The notes beneath the pieces were generated by a model. That model was not told the origin of the DNA. It saw only the letters and a program-made list of their open reading frames with translations, and did no database searches. Shown here piece after piece: positions 46,866 through 55,796 of a stretch of 64,000 nucleotides of DNA (position 1 is the first letter of the stretch; every line of letters begins with the position of its first letter). The stretch comes from Gottfriedia acidiceleris (lineage in GTDB: Bacteria > Bacillota > Bacilli > Bacillales > Bacillaceae_G): contig NZ_SCFN01000001.1 in assembly GCF_004138285.1 (NCBI RefSeq), positions 434,001-498,000 of the forward strand, in the 5' to 3' direction. A program made the position numbers and the translations under genes.

Positions 46866-48284
46866 ATGAAAAAAAGAAGTTTTATGTACTTATTTTTAAC
46901 ATTTATAATTATGTTTTCATTTTATTCAAAATCAGCTTTTGCTGAAATAGGAGATCGTAGCACTCCATATAGTGCATGGTTTAATTATAATTTTTTACTT
47001 CAAGAATATGAATGGGATACTCCTAAAGAAGTGGAATTGCAATTAACCGATATGTATACAGGTGAAGAAGCAAATGAAATTGTAGCAAATGAAAATATGT
47101 TTAATACTAAACCAGCAGAAGATGAAGAATGGATTGTGATGGGATTTAATTTAAAATATGTTTCAGGACCAGAAGAACCTTTATACGCTTATGATGTGGT
47201 TTATAGTTACGATAGTTTTTATACGAAATCTGGTCAAAAAGTTAACCCAATTGATACTGCTTCATTTTCAGGCCAGTTAGAAGGTTTAGATGAATACGAT
47301 GTAGAGTTATATCCGGGTGCAGAATCTGAAGTTTATTACGGTATATTAGTGAAAAAAACAGTTGGCTATCCAATTATTCGAATTGGAATGGGTTATGATT
47401 CTCGTGCAGATCAAACGAAATACGGATGGTTTTCAACTGATCCAAATTATGTAGAGCCTATACTTTCACCAACTAACGTAAAGGCAGCAGCTAGTTCATA
47501 TAATAGCGTTAAATTAAGCTGGACAAAAGCTGATGATGTGTCAGGTTATGAAATTTATCGTTCTACTTCTAGTACAGGTACGTATACGAAAATAGCAACT
47601 ACTTCAAGTACTTCGTATACTAATACAACTTTAAATACAGGTACAACTTATTATTATAAGATTAAGTCTTATAAAACAGGAACAACTACACAATACAGTG
47701 ATTATAGTAAGGCAGTATCAGCAAAACCGGTCCTGTCTACACCAACATCCGTAAAAGCAGTTTCATCTTCATACAATAGTGTGAAAACGAGTTGGGCAGC
47801 TGTAAGTGGAGCTAGTGGATATGAAGTTTACCGATCAACGTCAAGTACGGGAACATATTCACTTGCTGGTACAACTTCTTCTACAAGCTTTAATAATACA
47901 GGGCTTACTACAAATAAAACTTATTATTACAAAGTTAAATCTTACAGAATTGTTGGAAGTAAGAAAGTCTATGGAAATTATTCAACAGTAGTAAGCGCAA
48001 AACCAATTCCATCAGTTCCAACTAATTTCAATGTGGCAAAAGTAAATTCAACTAGTGCAAAAATATCATGGAGTTCTGTGAGTGGAGCAAGCGGTTATGA
48101 AATTTACAGATCTACATCAAGTGCTGGATCATATAGTTTAGTAAAAAGTACAACTTCAACGTCTTATACAAATAGCGGTTTAACAAAAGGAAAGACATAC
48201 TACTATAAAGTAAGAACGTATCGAACAGTTGGAACTACTAAAGTATATAGTGGTTGGACAACAATCAAGAACGTTAAGCTTTAA
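46866..48284 (+). CDS. Secreted protein with three fibronectin type III repeats
   Basis: 472 residues. Signal peptide (MKKRSFMYLFLTFIIMFSF, cleavage near SAFA), a 170-residue N-terminal beta domain that resembles DUF4352-like modules, then three fibronectin type III repeats of about 92 residues (starting near 200, 290 and 383), each with KxSWxxVSGAxGYEIYRSTSSxG and TYYYKxxxY. The repeats are close at the DNA level and could recombine. Such proteins are found on the Bacillus surface or in the medium, often with carbohydrate-active partners. Strong AGGGGG box 6 nt before ATG. Confidence 0.82.
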   Translation: MKKRSFMYLFLTFIIMFSFYSKSAFAEIGDRSTPYSAWFNYNFLLQEYEWDTPKEVELQLTDMYTGEEANEIVANENMFNTKPAEDEEWIVMGFNLKYVSGPEEPLYAYDVVYSYDSFYTKSGQKVNPIDTASFSGQLEGLDEYDVELYPGAESEVYYGILVKKTVGYPIIRIGMGYDSRADQTKYGWFSTDPNYVEPILSPTNVKAAASSYNSVKLSWTKADDVSGYEIYRSTSSTGTYTKIATTSSTSYTNTTLNTGTTYYYKIKSYKTGTTTQYSDYSKAVSAKPVLSTPTSVKAVSSSYNSVKTSWAAVSGASGYEVYRSTSSTGTYSLAGTTSSTSFNNTGLTTNKTYYYKVKSYRIVGSKKVYGNYSTVVSAKPIPSVPTNFNVAKVNSTSAKISWSSVSGASGYEIYRSTSSAGSYSLVKSTTSTSYTNSGLTKGKTYYYKVRTYRTVGTTKVYSGWTTIKNVKL

Positions 48285-48313
48285 GCATTAACAAATCATA
48301 ATTGATATTAAGT

Positions 48314-48343
48314 AGAGAATCATTTAATGATTCTCTTTTTTTT
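48314..48343 (+). terminator. Terminator of the fibronectin-repeat gene
   Basis: AGAGAATCA / TGATTCTCT perfect stem, 5-nt loop, then T7. Confidence 0.92.
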
Positions 48344-48544
48344 AAGTATCGATGGTACTCTATTATTTAAATTCAAGATAACATCTAAAATAAAAGAGAT
48401 TATGAGGAATAGTTACAATTTAAGGAACAAACCTTAATAATTAGTTCATCTTCATACATTATTCAAATTTAGAACATTTTACCAGAAATTAATATGTTAA
48501 TATAATCAAAAAAAACAAAACATTTTCTCGGGGGTGGGTTAAAT

Positions 48545-48793
48545 TTGAAAAGTTTCTACTATCTAATTTTTAGTTACTCAATTTTCATTTTAAATGTCAC
48601 CTTCAACGGATTTAACAACTTCAATATATTTTTAAGTTTAAGTTGTATTAGTATTTTATTAAGTTTGCTTAGTTTTCTGGTTTCAATTATTTCATCAGAT
48701 AGGAGATGGAAAGAAAAGATCAACATTGGTCTAAGTTTGAATTTAATTCTAGTATCATCACTTTGGATTAACATAGTATATGTTGGGGTTTAA
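48545..48793 (+). CDS. Small three-span membrane protein
   Basis: 82 residues with TTG start after GGGGGTGGG. Hydrophobic segments at about 3-20, 23-46 and 58-80 are separated by short loops; no motif is recognised. It precedes the frameshifted gene at 48833 by about 40 nt, so the two were probably one unit. Function unknown. Confidence 0.6.
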   Translation: MKSFYYLIFSYSIFILNVTFNGFNNFNIFLSLSCISILLSLLSFLVSIISSDRRWKEKINIGLSLNLILVSSLWINIVYVGV

Positions 48794-48832
48794 ATGGTTT
48801 TAAATAGTAATTTCAAGAAAAAGGTGAGTATA

Positions 48833-49148
48833 ATGGGGAACTTTTTTAGAGTAATATTATTTCTTATTTTAACTTTTATTGTGATCGTTTTTTTGTTGAT
48901 TTTCTTTTTAGCACCGGGACCAAAAAATGAAATTAGCGGATCTTCAAAAAGTGTCCACTTTATAGAAAAACAAAATTTTTTTAAAGGCTTTGTTGATAGA
49001 GATATCATTACAACTATTACCGTTGAAGAGCAAAACAGTTGAAAATAGTTCTGCACAGCAAGGTTTTGTTCCACAAAAAAATGGGACAGGATTCTATTTT
49101 GTAAAAGAAAAAAATAACTTCTATTATCAAAATAAAACGACTGACTAA
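48833..49148 (+). pseudogene. Frameshifted single-pass membrane protein gene
   Basis: ATG at 48833 follows AAGGTGAG and opens a signal anchor (MGNFFRVILFLILTFIVIVF). The frame stops at 49042 after TVEEQNS. From about 49028 the +1 frame continues without stop to 49148 in protein-like sequence (NSSAQQGFVPQKNGTGFYFV). Removing one A from the CAAAAC run at about 49031 would give one 104-residue protein. It is either a real frameshift or a sequencing slip. Downstream, its end overlaps a terminator. Confidence 0.6.
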
Positions 49149-49165
49149 CTAATAGCAGTCGTTTT
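49134..49165. terminator. Bidirectional terminator
   Basis: AAAACGACTG / CAGTCGTTTT perfect 10-bp stem with a 12-nt loop, between converging genes. Confidence 0.8.
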
Positions 49166-49182
49166 ACCTTATTATCTAAAAC

Positions 49183-49317
49183 TCACTTCTTACAATCATA
49201 AGCAACCAAAGTAATATCCAATTCCTCTTCCAAATTCTCAATCTTACTCTTCGCATCACTAGTTAAATCTGCAATAAAAAAGTCACTGTTATTTAAATCT
49301 TTATTCTCATTACTCAT
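49183..49317 (-). CDS. 44-residue acidic protein
   Basis: Peptide begins MSNENKDLNNSDFF and ends LVAYDCKK. A strong AAAGGGGAT box precedes the ATG on the minus strand, and a terminator follows the stop. The C-terminal half is a likely amphipathic helix (KSKIENLEEELDITLVA). It is too short for a fold call. It is real by its signals; function unknown. Confidence 0.6.
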   Translation of the reverse strand: MSNENKDLNNSDFFIADLTSDAKSKIENLEEELDITLVAYDCKK

Positions 49318-49528
49318 TTTCAAAATCCCCTTTACCAAAATTTTACCTTTTTATTATTCCCTGTGGTAAAAAAACTATCCAAGCTATAATTGGACAATTA
49401 AATAAAATTTTATTACGTAAAAAAGCAATAAGACGGATAACTTACTTTAGAAATTCATATTTGTTAAACTATTTATATTATTTAAACAATTTAGTGGGAA
49501 TAATAGGCTTACAGAAAGGGTTGGATGT

Positions 49529-50272
49529 ATGGATAAGGATACGGTATTTGCAATTGGAGATATACACGGCAGTATAAATGAATTAGAAAAATTACTTAAA
49601 CAATGGAATGCAGATTATGAAAGGCTAGTGCTACTTGGAGATTTAGTAGATCGTGGTGAGAATCCATACGAGGTTTTGATAAGAGCGCAACAATTAGAAA
49701 AAGAATATGGAGCGGTTGTTTTACTAGGAAATCATGAGCAAATGTTATTGGACTGGCTTGAGCAACCTGAGTTTAAACAAGCGTATTATTACGGACAAGG
49801 TGGTTTAGAAACAATTAATTCATTTTTTAAATTTGAAATTACAAATAAAAGAGGTCCGAATGAAGTAGCGCAATTAATGAAAGAGCAATTTGAATCTGAA
49901 CTACAATTTATTAAATCTAGACCATTGTATTTTGAATGGGAAAATTATGTTTTCGTACATGCCGGAGTCGATCTTAATCTTGATGATTGGAAAGAAACGA
50001 CTGACAAGGAATTTTATTGGATTCGCGATGAGTTCCATTATGGAAAAAATGAAACAAATAATACATTTATTTTCGGCCATACTCCAACATCAATACTTCA
50101 CAAGACTGAAGGCAAATTCGATATATGGTATTCACCTTGTAAAACAAAGATCTGTATTGATGGCGCAGCTGCATATGGTGGGATTTTACATGGGATTAAG
50201 GTTAATAAAGTTGGAATTCTATCAACATATTCAATTCCTTCTAAGACAAAGTCTACCAAGTATGAAATATAA
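49529..50272 (+). CDS. PPP-family metallophosphoesterase (Ser/Thr phosphatase type)
   Basis: 247 residues. The three metal-binding motifs GDIHG (near 8), GDLVDRG (near 37) and GNHE (near 71) are intact, and the later histidines are present as FVHAGVD and FGHTP. This is the bacterial PPP/PrpA-like fold, acting on phosphoproteins, diadenosine tetraphosphate or similar substrates with Mn2+. AAAGGGTTGG is a usable box before ATG. Monocistronic with its own terminator. The substrate cannot be told from sequence. Confidence 0.85.
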   Translation: MDKDTVFAIGDIHGSINELEKLLKQWNADYERLVLLGDLVDRGENPYEVLIRAQQLEKEYGAVVLLGNHEQMLLDWLEQPEFKQAYYYGQGGLETINSFFKFEITNKRGPNEVAQLMKEQFESELQFIKSRPLYFEWENYVFVHAGVDLNLDDWKETTDKEFYWIRDEFHYGKNETNNTFIFGHTPTSILHKTEGKFDIWYSPCKTKICIDGAAAYGGILHGIKVNKVGILSTYSIPSKTKSTKYEI

Positions 50273-50385
50273 TTTTATAAAAAATTGAAGAGCTTCAGTA
50301 ATTATGTATAGTAGAAAAAGACCAAATTTTAGTTGTCTTCTCAAAAAGGGACGTAACTGCTTAATTTTCAATTTAGTTTTCCAAG

Positions 50386-50424
50386 AAAGGTAGCCTTTAT
50401 TTAAGAAAAAGGCTGCCTTTTTTG
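50386..50424 (+). terminator. Terminator downstream of the phosphatase
   Basis: AAAGGTAGCCTTT pairs with AAAGGCTGCCTTT, then T6. The rest of 50273-50670 has no gene. Confidence 0.75.
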
Positions 50425-50670
50425 ATAATAGCCAGGTCAAATTAATTGAATGTAAATGCAGTTGTGGGAATTGACATTATAAAAAAAAATAGGTACTATT
50501 ATATGTTTTTGGATTATTATGATAAAATTAATCTTATTCAAGTTCATTTTGAGGTAAATGGTCATTTGAATAGGAAGAAGAGCTATCTATATGAGCTCTG
50601 ACCTTTAATATTTCAGAGGTTGACTTTCCGACTACAAGAGAAGCCCATTGTGGCTAAGGAGGAATTAAAA

Positions 50671-51009
50671 ATGACAAAACTAGACCTACTGAAAGATTTT
50701 ATTCTTAACAAAGAATTAGACATTGATGTATCTTTACCTACTGAGGATTATACAAATTTTTCATACAATGGATTTGATGCGGGTACAGTCTATAATAATG
50801 AGACCTACAGAATTTCTGTAGCTCGTGGAACAAAGGTAGAACGACTATTCCGTAAACGTAAATACAAAATGAAGGTTTCTAAAGACAATAACAACAATCT
50901 AGTTGCAATCTTTGAACTAGAAAGTGCTGATGATTTTGTACAAGTTAAAACGCTGCTTTTAAATATGGATAAATTAGCTAGCAACGGACTTCGTGTAAAC
51001 GTTGGTTAA
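50671..51009 (+). CDS. Conserved-looking hypothetical protein
   Basis: 112 residues, starting at the ATG after AAGGAGGAA; the longer open frame upstream is not used. Mixed alpha/beta, basic centre (VERLFRKRKYKMKVSK), no membrane segment. No family recognised. It is a single gene with a good terminator. Function unknown. Confidence 0.65.
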   Translation: MTKLDLLKDFILNKELDIDVSLPTEDYTNFSYNGFDAGTVYNNETYRISVARGTKVERLFRKRKYKMKVSKDNNNNLVAIFELESADDFVQVKTLLLNMDKLASNGLRVNVG

Positions 51010-51022
51010 ATAATATGATCGA

Positions 51023-51050
51023 ACCCACCAAAAGATGGTGGGTTTTGTTT
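51023..51050 (+). terminator. Terminator before the catabolic operon
   Basis: ACCCACCA / TGGTGGGT stem, 5-nt loop, then TTTTGTTT. Confidence 0.85.
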
Positions 51051-51209
51051 CATCTGAGCAACTATATTTTCTAAAAGAGCCTATTTGATAAAAATTTAAT
51101 TTACTTTAACAGAGCCATGATTAAATAAAGAAGTTGAATAAATAAGCAGGATAGAAATGCGTACAATGACATTATAATTAGTTAATTCTAAATATTTTAA
51201 AATTAGTTA

Positions 51210-51238
51210 TTGACGTATGCGTAATTCGTTATTATGAT
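51210..51238 (+). promoter_or_regulatory. Promoter of the ribosyl-catabolism operon
   Basis: -35 TTGACG (51210-51215), 17-bp spacer, -10 TATGAT (51233-51238); each hexamer differs from consensus at one base. Predicted transcription start is about 51245, inside or next to the first operator. Confidence 0.8.
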
Positions 51239-51245
51239 TAACATA

Positions 51246-51259
51246 TGTAACCGGTTACA
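51246..51259. promoter_or_regulatory. LacI-family operator O1
   Basis: TGTAACCGGTTACA is a perfect 14-bp palindrome with the central CG typical of LacI-family sites, placed at the predicted transcription start. Binding here would block initiation. The regulator encoded at 62737 in the same operon is the obvious candidate. Confidence 0.85.
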
Positions 51260-51312
51260 CATCAATGAAGATAAAATGCTATTGTAATGTAGCTTTTATT
51301 TTTTAAAGAGTA

Positions 51313-51326
51313 TGTAACCGGTTACA
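51313..51326. promoter_or_regulatory. LacI-family operator O2
   Basis: Second identical TGTAACCGGTTACA, 67 bp from O1 centre to centre, in the 5' leader of the first gene. It could act as a roadblock or pair with O1 by DNA looping. The flanks extend the symmetry to TATGTAACCGGTTACATA. Confidence 0.85.
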
Positions 51327-51360
51327 TATAAATAAAAATTGACTATGTTAGAAGGTAGAA

Positions 51361-52713
51361 ATGATGTCAGAAGAAATTAAAATCTTGTCTCCATGTGGGA
51401 TGCTTGGGTATGGATTTCCAGCCGCTTCATTTTTAAATGGACTAAAAGATAAAATACATGGAATCGTCGTTGATGCTGGTTCTACGGATGCGGGCCCTCA
51501 TAAATTAGGGGCAGGTGTTTCAATCGTTAGTGAACGGGCGTTAATGAAGGATTTAGAATTAATCATAACAAATGGTGTTCCAAGAAAAATACCAATTATC
51601 ATAGGATCTGCTGGTGGAGCAGGAGCGCGACCACATGTAGAAGCAACGATTTCAATTATAAAAAAGATATTAAAAGAAAAAGAATTAAGTGCTAAGGTTG
51701 CAGTGATTTGGGCTGATTTTACACAAGATCAAATTATTGAAGCGAATCGTGCTCATAAAATTAAACCTTTAAGTCAGAATATTCCTGAACTAGAGGAAGA
51801 GACGATTAAGGAAACTATTCAAATCGTTGCCCAAATGGGACATGAACCAATTTTAGAAGCTTTAGAGAATGATAGTGACATTATTATATGTGGCCGAGCT
51901 TATGATCCATCACCATTTGCGGCGATTGGAATTTATCATCAAAAAGATCCAGGACTAGCTTATCATTTAGGCAAAATTTTAGAATGTGGTGCACTGTGTG
52001 CGGAACCTGGAACGACAAAAGATAGTATTTTAGGTGTTTTAAAGGATGATTCTTTCACAGTTGAATCATTAAATCCTTTACGAAAGTGTACACCGATTAG
52101 CGTGGCAGCTCATACTTTTTATGAAAAAGAACATCCATACATATTACATGGTCCTGGATTCAGACTTGATCTAAGTGAATGCGAGTTTCATGACTTAGGA
52201 AATGGCGTTGTAGAAGTATCAAAAAGTCGATTTATTCCTGAAGACACTACCTTCATAAAGCTTGAAGGAGCAAAAAAGGCTGCCTATCGAACATTTGTAA
52301 TGGCAGGCATCAGGGATCCAATTTTAATTGAAAATATTCATGAGATTGAGGACCGCGTAAAGGAACAAGTTTTTGAATACTATCCAGAAATTGACCGAAA
52401 TGATTATAAAATTAACTTTTTAAATTATGGAATGAATGCAGTTCTTGGCTCAAAAGAAATAGAGTCATTTAAAGGCCATGAAATTGGCGTTTTATTTGAA
52501 GTTATTGCTAAGACTCAAGAACTAGCAAATAGTATTTGTGCAACAGTCAGATCTACTTTTCTTCACTTTGGCTATGAAAAGCGTAAGTCTACTGCGGGGA
52601 ATCTAGCATTTCCATTTGCACCAAGTGATGTCGAATTTGGAGCGGTGTACGAGTTCTCTATTTATCATTTAATGGAAATACATCATAATCCGTTTCAAGT
52701 TGAGTACTTGTAG
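51361..52713 (+). CDS. AtuA-like (DUF1446) protein
   Basis: 450 residues. The Gly-rich phrases SPCGMLGYGFPAASF near 10, DAGSTDAGPHKLG near 38 and GSAGGAGARPHVE near 81 mark the acyclic terpene utilization AtuA/DUF1446 family, whose enzyme activity is not firmly known outside terpene breakdown. Here it leads a sugar-type operon and is followed 12 nt later by a DUF4387 gene, a pairing seen often. ATG ATG at 51361/51364 follows GAAGGTAG. A role in isomerising or cleaving the imported compound is inference. Confidence 0.8.
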   Translation: MMSEEIKILSPCGMLGYGFPAASFLNGLKDKIHGIVVDAGSTDAGPHKLGAGVSIVSERALMKDLELIITNGVPRKIPIIIGSAGGAGARPHVEATISIIKKILKEKELSAKVAVIWADFTQDQIIEANRAHKIKPLSQNIPELEEETIKETIQIVAQMGHEPILEALENDSDIIICGRAYDPSPFAAIGIYHQKDPGLAYHLGKILECGALCAEPGTTKDSILGVLKDDSFTVESLNPLRKCTPISVAAHTFYEKEHPYILHGPGFRLDLSECEFHDLGNGVVEVSKSRFIPEDTTFIKLEGAKKAAYRTFVMAGIRDPILIENIHEIEDRVKEQVFEYYPEIDRNDYKINFLNYGMNAVLGSKEIESFKGHEIGVLFEVIAKTQELANSICATVRSTFLHFGYEKRKSTAGNLAFPFAPSDVEFGAVYEFSIYHLMEIHHNPFQVEYL

Positions 52714-52725
52714 GAGGGCGAAGTA

Positions 52726-53076
52726 ATGACTACATTGTTTGATTTAGCAAAAGTACTTAGAAGTAAAAATTCAGGACCATTTGAATTAACGTTGGATATA
52801 TTATTTGATTCAGAACATGTCTATCAAATGGTAAAAAACTCAGGAAAGATTACGAAACAGACAATTTGTCACTTATATAATTTACGAGAAGAACAGATTC
52901 ACCATTTTGTTTTCTTTGACCAAGCTTTGGGAATCAAAATTACGATTGAAAGAGATGTCTCTTCAGGTAGTGTAGGAGACAGAGATGTATATGGTGCGCA
53001 ACAACATGCACCATTAATGAAGATTACTTTTGATGAGGCGGAGATGACTAGTGAGGAAGATTGCAGTTGTAGGTAG
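52726..53076 (+). CDS. DUF4387 protein
   Basis: 116 residues. The pattern LAKVLRSKNSGPFELTLDILF and later GSVGDRDVYGAQQHAPL identifies DUF4387, usually the second subunit next to, or fused to, AtuA-like proteins. It probably forms a complex with the preceding product. RBS AGGAGGGCG. Its last 26 nt overlap the ribokinase gene. Confidence 0.82.
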   Translation: MTTLFDLAKVLRSKNSGPFELTLDILFDSEHVYQMVKNSGKITKQTICHLYNLREEQIHHFVFFDQALGIKITIERDVSSGSVGDRDVYGAQQHAPLMKITFDEAEMTSEEDCSCR

Positions 53077-53977
53077 TATTAATATCGATTATTTTGTTGA
53101 AGCAGAAAAATTACCGGAAATAGGTGAAACCCTATTAGGGAATCATTTCTTTTTATCGGTAGGAGGTAAAGGCTCTAACCAGGCTGTAGCCGCTTCTCGT
53201 TTAGGTGCTGAAGTTGCTTTATTTGGCTCGGTAGGTAAAGACGAGATTAGCGAGATTTTTATCGAAAATATGAAAAATGAAACAGTAGATATAACGAATT
53301 TAAATGTAGTTGAAGGAAGTCATACTGGCGTTGCATTTATAGAAATTTGTAATAGCGAGAATAGAATTCTAGTTGTACCTGGGGCAAATGATTTTACCGA
53401 TGTTAACTATATTACTAGAGTTTTAGACGAATTGCTCACTTATGATGTCGTTTTATTCCAAATGGAAACACCAATGGAGCTAATAGAATACTTGATTCCT
53501 ATTCTACATGAAAAAGGAAAAATCATTGTCGTTAATCCTGCTCCTGCTCAAAAAATTAAAGAAGATTTACTAGAAAAGATCACCTATTTAACACCAAATG
53601 AGCACGAGTATGAAATCGTTTTTGATAGCAAACTTCCAATGGAAGAATTACTTAAGAACTATCCAAATCAATTAATTATTACATGTGGAACGAATGGCGT
53701 TGTTTATTATGATGGACAAGAAATTATTCGTGTACCAGTTATTAAAGTAGAACCAGTCGATACAACTGGAGCAGGAGATTCATTTTCTGGAGGGTTTGCT
53801 GTAGCAGTCTCAGAAGGAAAAAAACTTTATGACAGCATACGATTCGGAAGCGTCGTTGCTGGATTATCTGTTACGAAAAAAGGTGCTCAAACTGGTATGC
53901 CATATCGAAGTGAAGTAGACCTTTTATGGAAAGAGGAGTTGAAACATGAAGGCAAAGACCACGTTATCGAAAATTAA
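53051..53977 (+). CDS. rbsK: Ribokinase-type PfkB sugar kinase
   Basis: 308 residues, GTG start with GGAG 7 nt upstream inside the DUF4387 gene. Signature 1 GGKGSNQAVAASRLGAEV near 37, the NPAPA segment near 160 and signature 2 VDTTGAGDSFSGGFA near 236 with the catalytic Asp are intact. The N-terminal GSINIDYF fits ribokinase, which makes ribose 5-phosphate from ribose and ATP. In this operon it would use the sugar released by the ADP-ribosylglycohydrolases. Another PfkB substrate cannot be excluded. It overlaps the permease gene by 32 nt. Confidence 0.82.
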   Translation: MRKIAVVGSINIDYFVEAEKLPEIGETLLGNHFFLSVGGKGSNQAVAASRLGAEVALFGSVGKDEISEIFIENMKNETVDITNLNVVEGSHTGVAFIEICNSENRILVVPGANDFTDVNYITRVLDELLTYDVVLFQMETPMELIEYLIPILHEKGKIIVVNPAPAQKIKEDLLEKITYLTPNEHEYEIVFDSKLPMEELLKNYPNQLIITCGTNGVVYYDGQEIIRVPVIKVEPVDTTGAGDSFSGGFAVAVSEGKKLYDSIRFGSVVAGLSVTKKGAQTGMPYRSEVDLLWKEELKHEGKDHVIEN

Positions 53978-54848
53978 AAAAGATTGGGTCATTTATTTAA
54001 TGCTTCTTCCGGCAATTGTTTATTTCATTATTTTTAATGTAATACCTTTGCTAGGAATGAAGCTTGCCTTTCAGGACTATCGGATTATTGGTGACAATGT
54101 GTGGGTAGGGATGAAGCATTTCAAAGTGTTGTTTAGCTCACCGGCTTTCTTAGATGTTTTAAAAAATACGGTTATTATCAGTACAATGAAAATCATCTTT
54201 ATTTTTCCGATTCCGATTATTTTATCACTTTTAATCAATGAATTACGAACAGGGCCTTTTAGAAAGTATGTTCAATCAGTTGTTTATTTACCTCACTTTC
54301 TATCATGGGTTGTCATCGCCGGTATTTGGATCAGTCTATTAAATCCGCAAGATGGAGGCGTAAATATAATTCGTCACTTTTTTCATCTACCATCTATTGA
54401 TTTTATGACTAGTAAGGACCATATTCGTTGGGTTTTAGTTTTTTCAGAAATGTGGCGTTCATCTGGATGGGACTCGATTCTTTATTTAGCGGCAATTATG
54501 AAAATCAGCCCATCACTATATGAGGCTGCGCGAATGGATGGCGCATCTAGTTTACAACAAATGAGGTATATTACTTTACCAGAATTAACAAGTACAATCG
54601 TTACTGTTTTTATCTTAAATTTAGGCTTCTTTTTAAACGCTGGATTCGATCAAGTGTTTAACTTAATTAATGACTCTGTTATTAGTAAAGTTGATATTTT
54701 AGATACTTATGTGTACCGAATTGGTATTTTAAATGCTCAATACTCTTATGCAACAGCGGCTAGTTTATTTAAGGGGGTAATTGGCGTAGTTTTAATTCTT
54801 GGAACACACTTTATCTCAAAAAGGATTTCTGGTAAAGGTGTTTGGTAA
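53946..54848 (+). CDS. ABC sugar permease, LplB-like
   Basis: 300 residues, six hydrophobic segments and the EAA loop SPSLYEAARMDGASSLQQMRYITLPEL. It belongs to the MalF/LplB-type carbohydrate permeases. It forms a heterodimer with the next product. ATG after GAGGAG. There is no ATPase gene in the operon. Confidence 0.85.
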   Translation: MKAKTTLSKIKKDWVIYLMLLPAIVYFIIFNVIPLLGMKLAFQDYRIIGDNVWVGMKHFKVLFSSPAFLDVLKNTVIISTMKIIFIFPIPIILSLLINELRTGPFRKYVQSVVYLPHFLSWVVIAGIWISLLNPQDGGVNIIRHFFHLPSIDFMTSKDHIRWVLVFSEMWRSSGWDSILYLAAIMKISPSLYEAARMDGASSLQQMRYITLPELTSTIVTVFILNLGFFLNAGFDQVFNLINDSVISKVDILDTYVYRIGILNAQYSYATAASLFKGVIGVVLILGTHFISKRISGKGVW

Positions 54849-54863
54849 AAGGGGGGTGTAGAT

Positions 54864-55742
54864 TTGAAGAAGATTAATTTGACAAGAACGGTTATCTATT
54901 TAGTGTTGTTTTTACTATCTTTATCAATATTAATTCCAATTTTAAACTTACTGGCAATGTCCCTTTCGGATCCATTAAAAGTCCATAAATTAAAAGGTTT
55001 AAGTATTTTGCCAGAAGGTTTTTCTTTGATTAATTATAAAATATTGCTTTCAAATCCACTAATTATACGTAGTATTTTCAACACGCTTTTAATCACAGTT
55101 GTTGGTACTGCATTAAACCTGTTTTTGACTGCAATGGCAGCCTATGTTTTAGCTAGAACGAACTTTGTAGGAAAAAAAGTGATTATGGTTTTCCTTATTG
55201 TTTTAATGGTTTTCGAACCAGGATTAATCCCGGAATTTTTGCTTGTTAAAAATCTAGGATTACTTAATACCTACTCTTCATTGATTCTATACAAGGCAAT
55301 CAATGTATTCTATTTGTTCATCTTAATTAGATTCTTTGAAGATGTTCCAGATAGTATTTTAGAGGCTGCAAGAATAGATGGGGCGGGGCATTTCAAAATT
55401 TTCACTAAAATTATGCTTCCTTTATCCAAACCTGCACTTGCAACACTTGGATTATTTTACGGGGTTTATCACTGGAATGAATATTTCAGAGCGACCATTT
55501 ATATTACGGATCCACATAAATGGCCATTACAAGTTGTTCTAAGACAATTTGTTGTAATGAGAGATAATACTTCAATGCTAGGAAACTTAACTGGTGGATC
55601 TTATAAACAAATTGCTAACCTAGATTTTACTTCCTTACAAGCGGGAACAATCATTATTTCAATGATACCTTTACTAATTTTGTATCCATTAATTTTAAAA
55701 TATTACGCTAAAGGTGCGCTTGAAGGTGGGGTAAAAGACTAA
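54864..55742 (+). CDS. ABC sugar permease, YtcP/LplC-like
   Basis: 292 residues, TTG start after AAGGGGGGTG. Six hydrophobic segments with EAA loop PDSILEAARIDGAGHFKIFTKIMLPLS. It belongs to the MalG/LplC group and partners the preceding permease; the two genes are 15 nt apart. A shared cell ATPase such as MsmX would drive both, as known for several Bacillus sugar transporters. Confidence 0.85.
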   Translation: MKKINLTRTVIYLVLFLLSLSILIPILNLLAMSLSDPLKVHKLKGLSILPEGFSLINYKILLSNPLIIRSIFNTLLITVVGTALNLFLTAMAAYVLARTNFVGKKVIMVFLIVLMVFEPGLIPEFLLVKNLGLLNTYSSLILYKAINVFYLFILIRFFEDVPDSILEAARIDGAGHFKIFTKIMLPLSKPALATLGLFYGVYHWNEYFRATIYITDPHKWPLQVVLRQFVVMRDNTSMLGNLTGGSYKQIANLDFTSLQAGTIIISMIPLLILYPLILKYYAKGALEGGVKD

Positions 55743-55796
55743 TCTCTAGTCTAATTTTTAAAAATAACACACATTAAATCAGGGGGTAAAAAAACA

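Noticed and set aside
47460-48280. Tandem DNA repeat as CRISPR-like array
   Set aside because: The periodicity of about 277 nt is protein-coding fibronectin type III repeats.
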